Positions 46,266 to 54,963 of a DNA stretch of 64,000 nt are shown here, one piece after another. Origin of the DNA: Verrucomicrobium sp. BvORR106 (GTDB lineage: Bacteria > Verrucomicrobiota > Verrucomicrobiia > Verrucomicrobiales > Verrucomicrobiaceae). The DNA lies in assembly GCF_000739655.1 (NCBI RefSeq), contig NZ_BATR01000130.1, forward strand, positions 1 through 64,000, written 5' to 3'. The notes under the pieces were generated by a model. The model was given only the letters and a program-made list of their open reading frames with translations, was not told the DNA's origin and ran no database searches. The stretch's first letter is position 1, and every line of letters starts with the position of its first letter. The translations under genes were made by a program, and so were the position numbers.

Positions 46266-47219
46266 TCAGGCGGCGGTGTCCGAACGGGTGATGGTGCGGA
46301 ACACCTCATCGAGGCGCCCTTCTTCACGGTGCAACTCCTCTACCCTCCATGACTTGGCGGCCAGCAGCGTGCCAATGTCACGGACCAAGTCCTCAGGCTT
46401 CGCTTTGCGAGAAGGGAACACCCGACCGCTGAACCCGAGTTCATCCATCGCTGCGGCCTCAACTTTGTCCACCCCAGCGAGCTTCTCAAGTTCGGCACGA
46501 ATACCGGACCCGACAAAGCCACGCACCGTAACTCGCACTGAATCCGCACCCGGAGCCCGATTCTTGAGGGAACTCGGCGTGCCATCGGCCACGACTTTGC
46601 CGCGGTCAATGATGATGGCGCGGGAGCAAACCGCCTCCACTTCTTCCAGAATGTGGGTGGAGAAAACGATGGCCTTGTTTTGGCCCATCCGCTTGATGAG
46701 GTTCCGGACCTCATGCTTTTGGTTGGGGTCCAGGCCGTCCGTGGGCTCATCCAGGATCAGCACCTCGGGGTCATGAATGATGCTCTGGGCCAGGCAGGTG
46801 CGGTGACGATAGCCCTTTGAGAGGGTGTCCACGCTCTGATTGCGCACCGGCTCCAAGAAGCAGGTCTCCAGTGCCTTGTCGATCGCCTTCGAGCGGGCGG
46901 AACCGTAGAGACCACGCATTTCTGCGCAGAAGCCGAGGAATCCCACCACGCTCATGTCCGAATACAGCGGAGCATTCTCAGGCAGGTACCCGAGGGCCCT
47001 TTTCGCGATCTCCGGCTTCTCGAGCATGTCGACACCGCCCACGCTGATCGACCCTGCCGTGGGTTGGAAGTAGCCCGTCACCATGCGCATGGTGGTGGAC
47101 TTGCCGGCACCGTTTGGCCCTAGGAAGCCCAGCACCTCACCTTTTTCCACATTGAAGGTGATTCCATCGACGGCCACCTTCGGACCGAACACTTTGCGGA
47201 GGTCTTTTACCTGGATCAT
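46266..47219 (-). CDS. ABC transporter ATP-binding protein, GldA-like
   Basis: 317 residues. Walker A GPNGAGKST (about 34-42), Q-loop region GYLPENAPLYSDM, signature TLSKGYRHRTCLAQ, Walker B VLILDEPTDGLDPNQ and switch His in FSTHILEEVEAVC. The C-terminal extension of about 90 residues (VRVTVRGFVG onward) is usual in GldA/NatA-like ATPases. It powers the permease encoded next. First gene of the minus-strand operon. Confidence 0.95.
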   Translation of the reverse strand: MIQVKDLRKVFGPKVAVDGITFNVEKGEVLGFLGPNGAGKSTTMRMVTGYFQPTAGSISVGGVDMLEKPEIAKRALGYLPENAPLYSDMSVVGFLGFCAEMRGLYGSARSKAIDKALETCFLEPVRNQSVDTLSKGYRHRTCLAQSIIHDPEVLILDEPTDGLDPNQKHEVRNLIKRMGQNKAIVFSTHILEEVEAVCSRAIIIDRGKVVADGTPSSLKNRAPGADSVRVTVRGFVGSGIRAELEKLAGVDKVEAAAMDELGFSGRVFPSRKAKPEDLVRDIGTLLAAKSWRVEELHREEGRLDEVFRTITRSDTAA

Positions 47220-47535
47220 ACTTTAGGGATTCTGGTCTCTTCCTGAAATGTGCAATGCAAACGGGAGGTTACAAACGGCGGTCAGACAGGATTGTTGCTC
47301 CCTTGTTCAAGCGCCGGGAACTACAACTTTCAAAGCAAAAAGGCCTCTTTGCGCAAGAATTTTCTTTCATTCAGCTTTCAGAAAAAAGCCTGTCCAAACG
47401 AGCTAAAAATGCGGGTGTCTTTCCCCTTCACCCTCACCCGGGGCCCGAACCTGACAAAACGGAAATTCAACATCCTTGCCACCGGATGCGTCAGTTCGTA
47501 TGCTGGGCGTCTTTTCTGCCCCGCTCCCGCCCCCA
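47220..47535. other. Divergent promoter region, no gene
   Basis: Separates the minus-strand ABC operon from the plus-strand helical-repeat protein gene. The frame of that gene is open back to 47476 but the sequence before 47536 shows no protein features. The section 47290-47400 is AT-richer and probably contains promoters. No site can be named. Confidence 0.5.
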
Positions 47536-49350
47536 ATGCTGACCTCCCAGAACCCAGATCCTACTGCGTCCCGGCCGTTTGTCCTTTTGCGCCCGCTGAT
47601 TGCCGCCTGGCACTGGTTTTTCCCTCCCACCCAGGCCCATATCGACCGGCAGTCGCGGACTGCCCGGATCGCGGCTGGCTCGTTGATCCTGCTCGTTTGC
47701 ATCGGCATGATGGTCTTCACCGTCATGAATGCCCGGAAGTGGCATGATGGTTTTCAGACCTGGCAGTCGAACCGGCTCATCAATGAGGCCATCCAGCTCA
47801 AGGAACAGGACAAGTTTGTGGATGCCTGGCTCAAGGCCCATGAAGCGTACGCCAAGGACGCTGACAACGTGCGGGTGCTCCGCGTGATGGCCCAGTTCTA
47901 CACCTACATGCAGAAAAAGGAGGCCGGGTGGTTCTTCGACCGGCTGCGCCAGAAAGGGGCCATGACCGATGAGGACACCACGTTTGAGATCGAGGCCCTC
48001 GCCTCCATTGCGGAAAACAAGCAGGCCCAAGACCAGATCGAGCAGGTACTGAGGACTTCCAAGCCGACCCAGAAAGTCGTGGAGCTTGCTGACGTGGTCT
48101 TGAGGAAAAATCAGCGCAGCCGTCAGCTCCTGCAGATTCTGGACACGTTTGTAGCGCAGGAGCCAGACAACATGGATATCAAGCTGCTCTATGGCCGTCG
48201 CTTGGTGGAATTTGGCACCTCCGATGAGATCGAAAAAGGCCTGAAGCTGCTTTGGGAACTCGCCTCCGACAAGGGGGCGAACGGCCTGGCCGCACTGGAA
48301 TTCCTCGACCGGGTCAAAACGATCAGCAGCGAGGAAAAACAGAAACTCATCGAACTGCTCGACAGTCATCCGATGGTGAAGGAGGAGCACCGTATCGCCG
48401 CCTTGCGTCGTCAGGTGGAACTGGAGCCCGCCCGCAAGCAGGAGATCATCGCCAAGGCCATGGAAGCCCGGCGTGGTGCCAAACGCGAAGATCTGGTGCC
48501 GCTGGCCCGCTGGCTGACCACGGAAGGTGAGAACGAGAAACTCCTTTCCTACCTCGATGCTGACATGGTCCGGGACTATCCCCCGCTCCTTGAGAACTAT
48601 CTCAACGCCCTCACCCTGCTGGGTAGAAACGAAGAGCTTGCCGCTCTGATCAATGACCCTCGCACCAGACTGACGACCGCCATCCGCGCGTTTCACAAGG
48701 CCCACCTGGCCTTTGTCACCAAAGAATCATGGGAGAAGGTGAACGAACTTCTCAAGGAAGCCCTTGCAGCCATCCAGAGCGAGGGGCGGCAACCCATGCT
48801 TCTGACCCTCGCTGACTATGCCGAGAAGCGCGATCACATGAAGGTAGCGGAAGAAGCCTACAAACTGGCTTCCCGCAGCAACCGGGCGGATCTGGCGGGC
48901 TACGAGGGCCTCCTCCGACTGACCTACCGGAACGGCAACACGGCCGGATTCCTGGCGGCTGCCCAGGAGACCGTGCAACGTTGGCCTGAGAAAGAGGTGT
49001 TTGAGGAACGCTACCTGTACAGCGCGCTGATCTCCGGCGTGGATATGGAGCAATCCATCGCCCGGGCCACCCGCCTGCTCTCGACCCGCCCTGCGGATTC
49101 CATGAGAAAGTTGATCGTGGCTTTGGGCGAGATCCGGATGTCCAACCCCAAATCTGCGGCCACGGCGCTCCAGCGGATTGACTTGGGAGACCTCACCCCC
49201 GGACAGGGCGCGGTGCTTTGCGGCATCATGCAGGCGGCGGGTTACGGCGACCAGGCCCGCTCACTGGCAGGCAGAATTCCGGATGACACCCAGATGCTGC
49301 CGGAGGAAAAGCAGTTCCTCATGATGGCAAAAGCCGCACCAAGGGGCTAG
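47536..49350 (+). CDS. Membrane-anchored TPR-like helical-repeat protein
   Basis: 604 residues from the ATG at 47536; upstream ATGs at 47476 and 47500 are in frame but add sequence with no features. One transmembrane helix (about 48-68, AAGSLILLVCIGMMVFTVMN) follows a short cytoplasmic part. The rest is helical with a tetratricopeptide-like rhythm: LINEAIQLKEQDKFVDAWLKAHEAY, RVMAQFYTYMQKKEAGWFFDRL, ALIND segments and MKVAEEAYKLASRSNRADLAGYEGLLRL. Proteins of this architecture act as periplasmic scaffolds; function here unknown. Confidence 0.78.
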   Translation: MLTSQNPDPTASRPFVLLRPLIAAWHWFFPPTQAHIDRQSRTARIAAGSLILLVCIGMMVFTVMNARKWHDGFQTWQSNRLINEAIQLKEQDKFVDAWLKAHEAYAKDADNVRVLRVMAQFYTYMQKKEAGWFFDRLRQKGAMTDEDTTFEIEALASIAENKQAQDQIEQVLRTSKPTQKVVELADVVLRKNQRSRQLLQILDTFVAQEPDNMDIKLLYGRRLVEFGTSDEIEKGLKLLWELASDKGANGLAALEFLDRVKTISSEEKQKLIELLDSHPMVKEEHRIAALRRQVELEPARKQEIIAKAMEARRGAKREDLVPLARWLTTEGENEKLLSYLDADMVRDYPPLLENYLNALTLLGRNEELAALINDPRTRLTTAIRAFHKAHLAFVTKESWEKVNELLKEALAAIQSEGRQPMLLTLADYAEKRDHMKVAEEAYKLASRSNRADLAGYEGLLRLTYRNGNTAGFLAAAQETVQRWPEKEVFEERYLYSALISGVDMEQSIARATRLLSTRPADSMRKLIVALGEIRMSNPKSAATALQRIDLGDLTPGQGAVLCGIMQAAGYGDQARSLAGRIPDDTQMLPEEKQFLMMAKAAPRG

Positions 49351-49396
49351 CCGGGACGTTCCGCTGTCAGCCGATGAGAGCTGCGGGAAATGCTGT

Positions 49397-49921
49397 GTGA
49401 ACGACCTTCGATCACGCCTGGCGACAATTCAGGTGAGTTTTCCGACATCGGGAGTATCCTCCCTCACCGTGAAACCCATTCTTGCGCCGTTCCAGCACTT
49501 GGAGATTCGCAGTCTGCCTGCCGGAGAGGTCGTCATGACCCAAGGCGAGCCTCATTGTCGGCTCTTGGTGCTGATCGAGGGCGCGGTGGAGGTGATCAAG
49601 GACGATGTACGCGTAGCCCGCTCCCGCGAACCGGGCGCCGTCTTCGGAGAGTTGTCTCTGCTGCTGGGCGGCCCACATACCGCCACCGTCCGCACCACCC
49701 AGCCATCCTCGTTTTACGTGCTGGATGATCCCATGGAGTTTCTCCGAGCCCATCCAGAAGCGGCCCTAGAACTCTGCCGCCTGCTCGCGCGCCGCATTGA
49801 CGCACTGAATCGCTATCTGGTGGATGTTAAACACCAGTTTGAGGGACAAGAAGGCCACATGGGCATGATCGGCGATGTCCTGGACACCTTGATGCATCAT
49901 CAACCGAAGGCCTCCGCCTAG
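49397..49921 (+). CDS. Cyclic nucleotide-binding domain protein
   Basis: 174 residues from a GTG start at 49397; a later start is possible since the first 25 residues have no family features. One cyclic-nucleotide-binding domain: RSLPAGEVVMTQGEPHCRLLVLIEGAVEVIKDD, PGAVFGELSLLLGGPHTATVRT, in which FGELSLLLGGPHTATV is the phosphate-binding cassette (Glu present, Arg replaced by His). There is no helix-turn-helix, so it is not a CRP/FNR regulator as it stands. The final long helix (EALELCRLLARRIDALNRYLV-like) may dimerise. Confidence 0.82.
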   Translation: MNDLRSRLATIQVSFPTSGVSSLTVKPILAPFQHLEIRSLPAGEVVMTQGEPHCRLLVLIEGAVEVIKDDVRVARSREPGAVFGELSLLLGGPHTATVRTTQPSSFYVLDDPMEFLRAHPEAALELCRLLARRIDALNRYLVDVKHQFEGQEGHMGMIGDVLDTLMHHQPKASA

Positions 49922-50243
49922 CAGAGGGACCGAACGTCAAGCGTAGACAACCCTCCGTCCCAGGTCAGCCTGCGGCCAATTGCCAGTCGCAAAAGGCCAA
50001 AGCAATCGCACGTGCAAGAGGCAGACTGAAAGCCGCCTCTCGCCTCATTTGACGCGCTCAAATCGATAGATAGCGGTCCCATCACCCGCTGCTGACGAAG
50101 TGCTTGTGCCCTGGCTTTTTTTGCGAACGAAAGCTGGTTGGCGAAGGTGTCTTTGGGTTGTCACTTTTGTTAATACTGGGCTTGCAATCTCTTTGCAACT
50201 GCGTCTCATTCGCGTTCTCATTAGATTTTCCTGTGAGATCCGC
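49922..50243. other. Spacer upstream of the iron-uptake genes
   Basis: No gene seen. The last 65 bases contain the bipartite element shared with the siderophore operon (50181-50216). The frame of the PepSY gene is open back to 50100, but the sequence before 50244 does not resemble the family. Confidence 0.55.
50181..50216 (+). promoter_or_regulatory. Candidate iron-regulated operator upstream of the PepSY/TonB-receptor genes
   Basis: CTTGCAAT at 50181-50188 and ACTGCGTCTCATTCGCGTT at 50198-50216. The same two blocks occur at 54912-54948 before the siderophore genes (8 of 8 and 16 of 19 identical, spacing one base different). The piece TTTGCAACTGCGTCTCATTCG resembles Fur boxes of the TTGCAA...TCATT kind. 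It lies 27 bases before the PepSY start codon, suitable for repression. Confidence 0.6.
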
Positions 50244-51407
50244 ATGACTCTTCGCAAAAGCATCTTCTGGTGCCATCTCGTCGCCGGCCTCATTGCCGGA
50301 CCGATCATTGCGATCATGTCGGTGACCGGGATTGCGATCTCCTTCGAGGAGGAGATTTTGCGATGGCATGACCGGCGGGCGATCCGCCTGGAAAGCACTT
50401 CGGGACAAGCAAGGACTCCATTGCCCGTCGCAGAACTCACCCGGAAGATCGAAGCGAGCAGCGCAGGAAACAAGGTTTCCTCCATCGCGATGTTCAGCGA
50501 TCCCGGGCGCGCCTGGGAGGTGCATATCGGCGAGGACGGGCCTTTCTATCTGGATCCATTCACCGGCGGCACGCGAGCATCGCAGGCCCATGATGCTCAC
50601 GAAATCATCCACAAGCTGGAGGAATGGCACCGTTGGTTGGGAGCCGACGATGGGCTGAACTCCACTGGGCGCATCGTTACAGGCGTTTCGAACCTCGCGC
50701 TCGTGATCCTCTGCGTGACGGGCCTCTATTTGTGGTTTCCCCGCCGGTGGAGCTGGCGGGCGTTGCGCCCTCTCCTCCTGCTCGTCAAGGGCTTCAAGGG
50801 CAAAGCCCGCGACTTCAACTGGCACAGCGCCTTCGGCTTCTGGGCGCTGCCCGTTGTCCTCGCCCTGTCACTCACTGCGGTGGCCATTTCGTTCGAATGG
50901 GGCCACCGGCTGGTTTTCATCCTGGCTGGCGAGGAACCTCCGAAGTCTCGCAACTATGGCATGATGGCCGTGCCGTCCCCCGTTGTCCCTCCCCCAGCCC
51001 CTGGGACATCCCCCGTTCCCCTCGATACTTGCTTCGCCCGCATCGCCGCCGCATTTCCCAATTGGGAATCCATCACTCTGGAAGCGATGCCAGATCCCGC
51101 CCGCAGCCCGTTGGACCCGCTGGAGTTCGGAGTCACCGTGCCTGACCACATGCCTAGCCGGGCCTACATCCCGGTGAAATCCGATCCGTTCACCGGAGAG
51201 ATTCTCCAGCAAGTCCGCTTTCAAGATCGCAGCGCTGGCCTTCAGGCGCGCGTGTGGATTCGCTTCTTGCACACCGGCGCAGCGTTCGGACTGCCCGGCA
51301 AGATCGTCGCCTCGTTGGCCACCGCCGCGCTGCTCGTCCTCGTCTGGACCGGCATCGCTCTGAGCTGGCGCCGGTTTTTCCGCAAACCCCGCCCCCAGGC
51401 CGCGTGA
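50244..51407 (+). CDS. PepSY-associated transmembrane protein
   Basis: 387 residues from the ATG at 50244 (MTLRKSIFWCHLVAGLIAG). Four transmembrane helices in the PepSY_TM pattern: helix 1 with the conserved WCHLVAGLIAGP, a periplasmic domain with HEIIHKLEEWHRWLG, helix 2 ending GLYLWFPRRWSW, helix 3 DFNWHSAFGFWALPVVLALSLTAVAI, and the last helix after LHTGAAFGLPGKIV. Conserved His and Arg residues in these helices occur in relatives encoded beside TonB-dependent siderophore receptors, where they may reduce or handle ferric siderophore at the inner membrane. The receptor gene follows 26 bases downstream. Confidence 0.92.
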   Translation: MTLRKSIFWCHLVAGLIAGPIIAIMSVTGIAISFEEEILRWHDRRAIRLESTSGQARTPLPVAELTRKIEASSAGNKVSSIAMFSDPGRAWEVHIGEDGPFYLDPFTGGTRASQAHDAHEIIHKLEEWHRWLGADDGLNSTGRIVTGVSNLALVILCVTGLYLWFPRRWSWRALRPLLLLVKGFKGKARDFNWHSAFGFWALPVVLALSLTAVAISFEWGHRLVFILAGEEPPKSRNYGMMAVPSPVVPPPAPGTSPVPLDTCFARIAAAFPNWESITLEAMPDPARSPLDPLEFGVTVPDHMPSRAYIPVKSDPFTGEILQQVRFQDRSAGLQARVWIRFLHTGAAFGLPGKIVASLATAALLVLVWTGIALSWRRFFRKPRPQAA

Positions 51408-51433
51408 GGCGAATTCTTCCCCTTCCTTTCATC

Positions 51434-53566
51434 ATGAAACGAAAACACAACAACCTACTAAGCACTCCCAACGCCATCACCGTTTGCTGTGGTCTGGCAG
51501 CCTCCAGTCTCCTTGGTCAAAGCGCTCCGCCCGCAGAGACGCCAAAGCCTGAGGACACCGAAACGATGGAAGAGGTGGTTGTCACCTCAGAGTTCCCGAT
51601 TCGTTATCTGGAGACTTCCACAACAGCCGCGCTGTTCTCGGACGTTCCGCTGATTGAGACGCCTTTCAGTGTCAGCGTGTACAATGAAGAGTTGATCGAA
51701 GACCGGCGTGCTTTCACCCTCAAGGATATCCTCCAACACGACCCGAGCATCGCGATTCAGATGCCCGGCGGATTCTACGGCACGCAGAACTTCGGCCTGC
51801 GCGGCTTCCGGGTGGATAACTTCAACGGCTACCGCATGGACGGCGTGCCGATCATCAACACGGTTGCCCCCACCCTCGACGACAAGGCGCGGGTAGAACT
51901 GCTGAAAGGCCCCTCCGCACTTCAATTTGGCTTCATGCCTCCCGGCGGTGCCATCAATCTTGTGCGTAAACATCCCCAGGCCGACGCGACCAGCCTGCAG
52001 TTCGATGTCGACACCTTCGGCAGCGTGTATGGCCAGATTGACACCAGCGACATCGTGGCCGGAGGAAAGTTTGGCTACCGTCTGGTACTAGCTGCCGACG
52101 AGTTCGACAGCTTCTACGACAACGCTGACGGCAACCGCTTCATGGGCTCGTTGTACACCGAGTGGAAGCCAACTGATGGGGTGAACATTTGGACCGCGAT
52201 CGGGGGCCAGGATCTCGAGCGCAGCGGCTACTACGGTCCTATGATCACGGCCAACGGCCGTGTGCTGGACACTGGCGTGAAGACCAACATCATGCAGGAC
52301 TGGGCGAAGAATGAGCAGCAGACCTTCGACGCCGCAATCGGCATGGACGCCAAGCTCAACGACGATTGGAAGCTGCGTCTCGCTGTGAACTATCAGGATG
52401 CCCAGCGGGAATCCCGCCTGAGCTATCCCTACTCCGTGCTGGAGAACGGTGACTTCACCGACGGTGCCTTGCTCACCAATGGCCCCTTCGAGTGGCAATC
52501 CTGGGGCGTGCACGCGCACCTGGACGGCACCTTCAACACGGGCAGCCTGAAGCATAACACCGTGGTGGGTGCTCAGTGGCGCGCCTACGACACCTCTGGC
52601 GAGCGCAGTTTCCCTGACGTGGGGCCGAACAACGCCTACAAGCTGAGTGCCCTTCCCATCCCGGCAGCAGCTGGGTGGACGGCGCTCGATTTCGAGTACA
52701 ATGAGATCGGCGTCTTCGCGACCGACATCATCGAATTCAATGAATACTGGTCGATTCTGCTGGGCGGTCGCTTTGGCCGCTTTGAGAACACCTATCCGAC
52801 GGATCCCGCCTCCGATGACACAGTTGATGCATGGACCCCGACGGCAGCATTGATGTTCTCGCCGACCGAGAATGTGCACACCTACTTCACCTACACTCAG
52901 GGTGTGCAGGACGGCGGAACCGCCAGCCGCGCGGCAACGAATGCCTTTGCACCTCTCGGTGTCCAGAGATCCGAGCAATTCGAACTCGGCGTGAAGACTG
53001 AGTTGTTAGAAGGCCGTCTCGCAGGCGAGCTTGCCTTGTTCCAGATCGATCAGGATCTCGCCGCCATGAATCCGGCCACTGGCATCGAATCGTTCTCCGG
53101 CGTCCAACGTCATCGGGGCATTGAAGTTACCCTTCGGGGCAAAATCACCGACTCCCTGCAGACGGGCTTCGCCTTTATGCTGTTGGATGCCGAGCAAAAG
53201 GACACTGGTTATGCCGAACTCGACGGTCGGACACCCCAGTATGTTCCTGAGTACCAGGCAAACCTCTGGGCGATTCTCGACATCCCGCAAGTGCCAGGCC
53301 TCTCTCTGAACGCCAACGCCCGTTTTGTGGACAAGCAGTTCCTTGATCAGACGGAGCAGTTCGCCACGGGTTCCTACGTTGTGCTGGATGTCGGTGCCAC
53401 CTACCGGCGCAAGATCTCCGATGCAGACTGGACGTTCCGTGTGGGCATCCGGAACCTGCTGGATGAGCGTTACTACGAATCCGGCGAGTTCTATCCTGGA
53501 GACGCTGGCTATCTGTCCTACGGATCACCGATCTCGGCGGTGTTTTCCATTCAGGTGGACTTTTAA
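51434..53566 (+). CDS. TonB-dependent siderophore receptor
   Basis: 710 residues from the ATG at 51434. A signal peptide is followed by a likely TonB box (EEVVVTSE, about 46-53), the plug domain (PFSVSVYNEELIEDRRAFTLKDILQ, FGLRGF, YRMDGVPI, DDKARVELLKGPSALQFG) and a 22-strand barrel ending in Phe (AVFSIQVDF). RIEVLKGPS-like and GGAINLV are family signatures of siderophore receptors. It should import a ferric siderophore through the outer membrane with TonB energy. Position next to siderophore biosynthesis genes suggests the cargo is that product. Confidence 0.95.
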   Translation: MKRKHNNLLSTPNAITVCCGLAASSLLGQSAPPAETPKPEDTETMEEVVVTSEFPIRYLETSTTAALFSDVPLIETPFSVSVYNEELIEDRRAFTLKDILQHDPSIAIQMPGGFYGTQNFGLRGFRVDNFNGYRMDGVPIINTVAPTLDDKARVELLKGPSALQFGFMPPGGAINLVRKHPQADATSLQFDVDTFGSVYGQIDTSDIVAGGKFGYRLVLAADEFDSFYDNADGNRFMGSLYTEWKPTDGVNIWTAIGGQDLERSGYYGPMITANGRVLDTGVKTNIMQDWAKNEQQTFDAAIGMDAKLNDDWKLRLAVNYQDAQRESRLSYPYSVLENGDFTDGALLTNGPFEWQSWGVHAHLDGTFNTGSLKHNTVVGAQWRAYDTSGERSFPDVGPNNAYKLSALPIPAAAGWTALDFEYNEIGVFATDIIEFNEYWSILLGGRFGRFENTYPTDPASDDTVDAWTPTAALMFSPTENVHTYFTYTQGVQDGGTASRAATNAFAPLGVQRSEQFELGVKTELLEGRLAGELALFQIDQDLAAMNPATGIESFSGVQRHRGIEVTLRGKITDSLQTGFAFMLLDAEQKDTGYAELDGRTPQYVPEYQANLWAILDIPQVPGLSLNANARFVDKQFLDQTEQFATGSYVVLDVGATYRRKISDADWTFRVGIRNLLDERYYESGEFYPGDAGYLSYGSPISAVFSIQVDF

Positions 53567-53596
53567 TTCGTAGCGGGGCTCACCCCCGCCGCCCTT

Positions 53597-53630
53597 GCTG
53601 CGGCACCTGGAAAGAACCAGGTGCCGCAGC
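53597..53630 (+). terminator. Strong hairpin after the TonB receptor gene
   Basis: Perfect 14-bp stem gctgcggcacctgg/ccaggtgccgcagc with a 6-nt AAAGAA loop, 30 bases after the receptor stop. The following TTGTCTTC is T-rich but broken, so termination is likely rather than certain. Confidence 0.72.
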
Positions 53631-53812
53631 TTGTCTTCAAAACGCATCCCTCAACAAGGATGCTGCACCTCCTCATGCCGCCCCACCACCCCTGGGTGGT
53701 TTCCTCGATTCTACCGGCCCGAAAAGCAAGTCCCGGCGAGTTTGCCAGCATCCGATCCGCTTGATATCACCCGCAATGCAAGCGGGAAGCCCATCTGGTG
53801 CAGTGATTCAGC

Positions 53813-54658
53813 ATGTTGACCATGTTAGCCCATCATCTCACTTGTCTGGCGGTCCTCGCCGCTTCCGCCACCTGCCTCCAGGCGGGAGGTCAAATCGTCG
53901 CTGAACCCGATTCCGCATCCCTACTCAGTGGGGAAATGGGCATCACGGTGGCGAACCAGTACATCACACGCGGATTTGTCGTACAAGGTGAGGGCACCTC
54001 CTTTCAGCCGCATCTCGATCTCAATGTCGACCTCTACGAAGGCGACGGGTTCATCAACGCGGCCTCAGCCTTTGTTGGCTTGTGGTCGGCAATCGGCTCT
54101 ACTCCCTACGAAAGCGTTGGCAAAGATGGCAGCCGATACACAGAGTTAGACTACGGGTTCGGCGCCTCCATCACCTTCGCAGAACGCTGGACGATCTCCA
54201 GCTTCTACAACCGCTGGACCAGCCCCGCGGGAGCCTACGATGACGGCCACTGGATCAGCGCAACGCTTGAGTTTGATGACCATGGACTCTTTCCAGGGAC
54301 TTTTTCCCTGGAGCCCTTTTTCAAGATCGCGCACGAGTTTGGCAGCGACCTCGCACCTGGTCTTTGTTTCGAGCCAGGCATCCGCCCCAATGTGACGTTT
54401 TTCCCGGAAAGCGACGCCCCCATCAACGCTGGACTGCTGGTCATGGCCGGACTGGGGCGCGGATATTTTGGTGTGGACTACGGTTACTTCGCCATCGGCC
54501 CGCAGGTATCCATCCCCCTTGGTTTCATCGATCCCACGGCCGGAAACTGGACCGTCACTGCGGAATGCTTTTACTACGATTTCGGCCGCACTACGACGGC
54601 TGAGAATGGACAGGAGCACAGCTGGTTGGTCAGCCTCAAGCTGGCCGTAAGATTCTAA
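53813..54658 (+). CDS. Outer-membrane beta-barrel-like protein of unknown function
   Basis: 281 residues (ATG at 53813, or 53822). Signal peptide (LTCLAVLAASATCLQA). The mature part has alternating amphipathic strands with many aromatic residues: GITVANQYITRGFVVQGEGTSFQPHLDLN, ERWTISSFYNRWTSP, VDYGYFAIGPQVSIP, and a final strand WLVSLKLAVRF ending in Phe as in barrel proteins. ANQYITRGF resembles the start of the proteobacterial outer membrane family often found near receptors. Sitting between the receptor and the siderophore operon, it may take part in uptake or release, but that is inference. Confidence 0.65.
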   Translation: MLTMLAHHLTCLAVLAASATCLQAGGQIVAEPDSASLLSGEMGITVANQYITRGFVVQGEGTSFQPHLDLNVDLYEGDGFINAASAFVGLWSAIGSTPYESVGKDGSRYTELDYGFGASITFAERWTISSFYNRWTSPAGAYDDGHWISATLEFDDHGLFPGTFSLEPFFKIAHEFGSDLAPGLCFEPGIRPNVTFFPESDAPINAGLLVMAGLGRGYFGVDYGYFAIGPQVSIPLGFIDPTAGNWTVTAECFYYDFGRTTTAENGQEHSWLVSLKLAVRF

Positions 54659-54963
54659 CAACAGGGATACCTGGACGCAGCAGCCCGTGCACCCACTTGA
54701 AGCATGAGACACCCAACGCGATCCCTGCATACAGCGCTGCATTTGGTCTTTGCATCAAGTGAAGTTGATAAGGCTGTCCGACAGAGAAAAACCACCGGAT
54801 CGACACCAACACGCATTCTGATTTCAGACCTGGAAAGCATTCCCGGGTTATTTTCCTTTTAAGATTATATCTTATAAGCAACTAACCAAACATTTAGATT
54901 GCACTAATGGACTTGCAATTGAGACTGGGACTGCGACGCAGTCGCGTTAACTAACTTCACTCA
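54659..54963. other. Upstream region of the siderophore operon
   Basis: No gene seen. The sequence becomes markedly AT-rich from about 54845 to 54920, including an imperfect palindrome aagattatatctt at 54861-54873 that could be a promoter or operator, and then contains the bipartite element at 54912-54948. Confidence 0.55.
54912..54948 (+). promoter_or_regulatory. Candidate iron-regulated operator upstream of the siderophore operon
   Basis: CTTGCAAT at 54912-54919 and ACTGCGACGCAGTCGCGTT at 54930-54948, the same pair of blocks as at 50181-50216. The second block contains a perfect 7-1-7 palindrome GACTGCG-A-CGCAGTC (54929-54943). It ends 15 bases before the ATG. TTGCAATTGAGACTG resembles the left half of Fur boxes. 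Confidence 0.6.
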
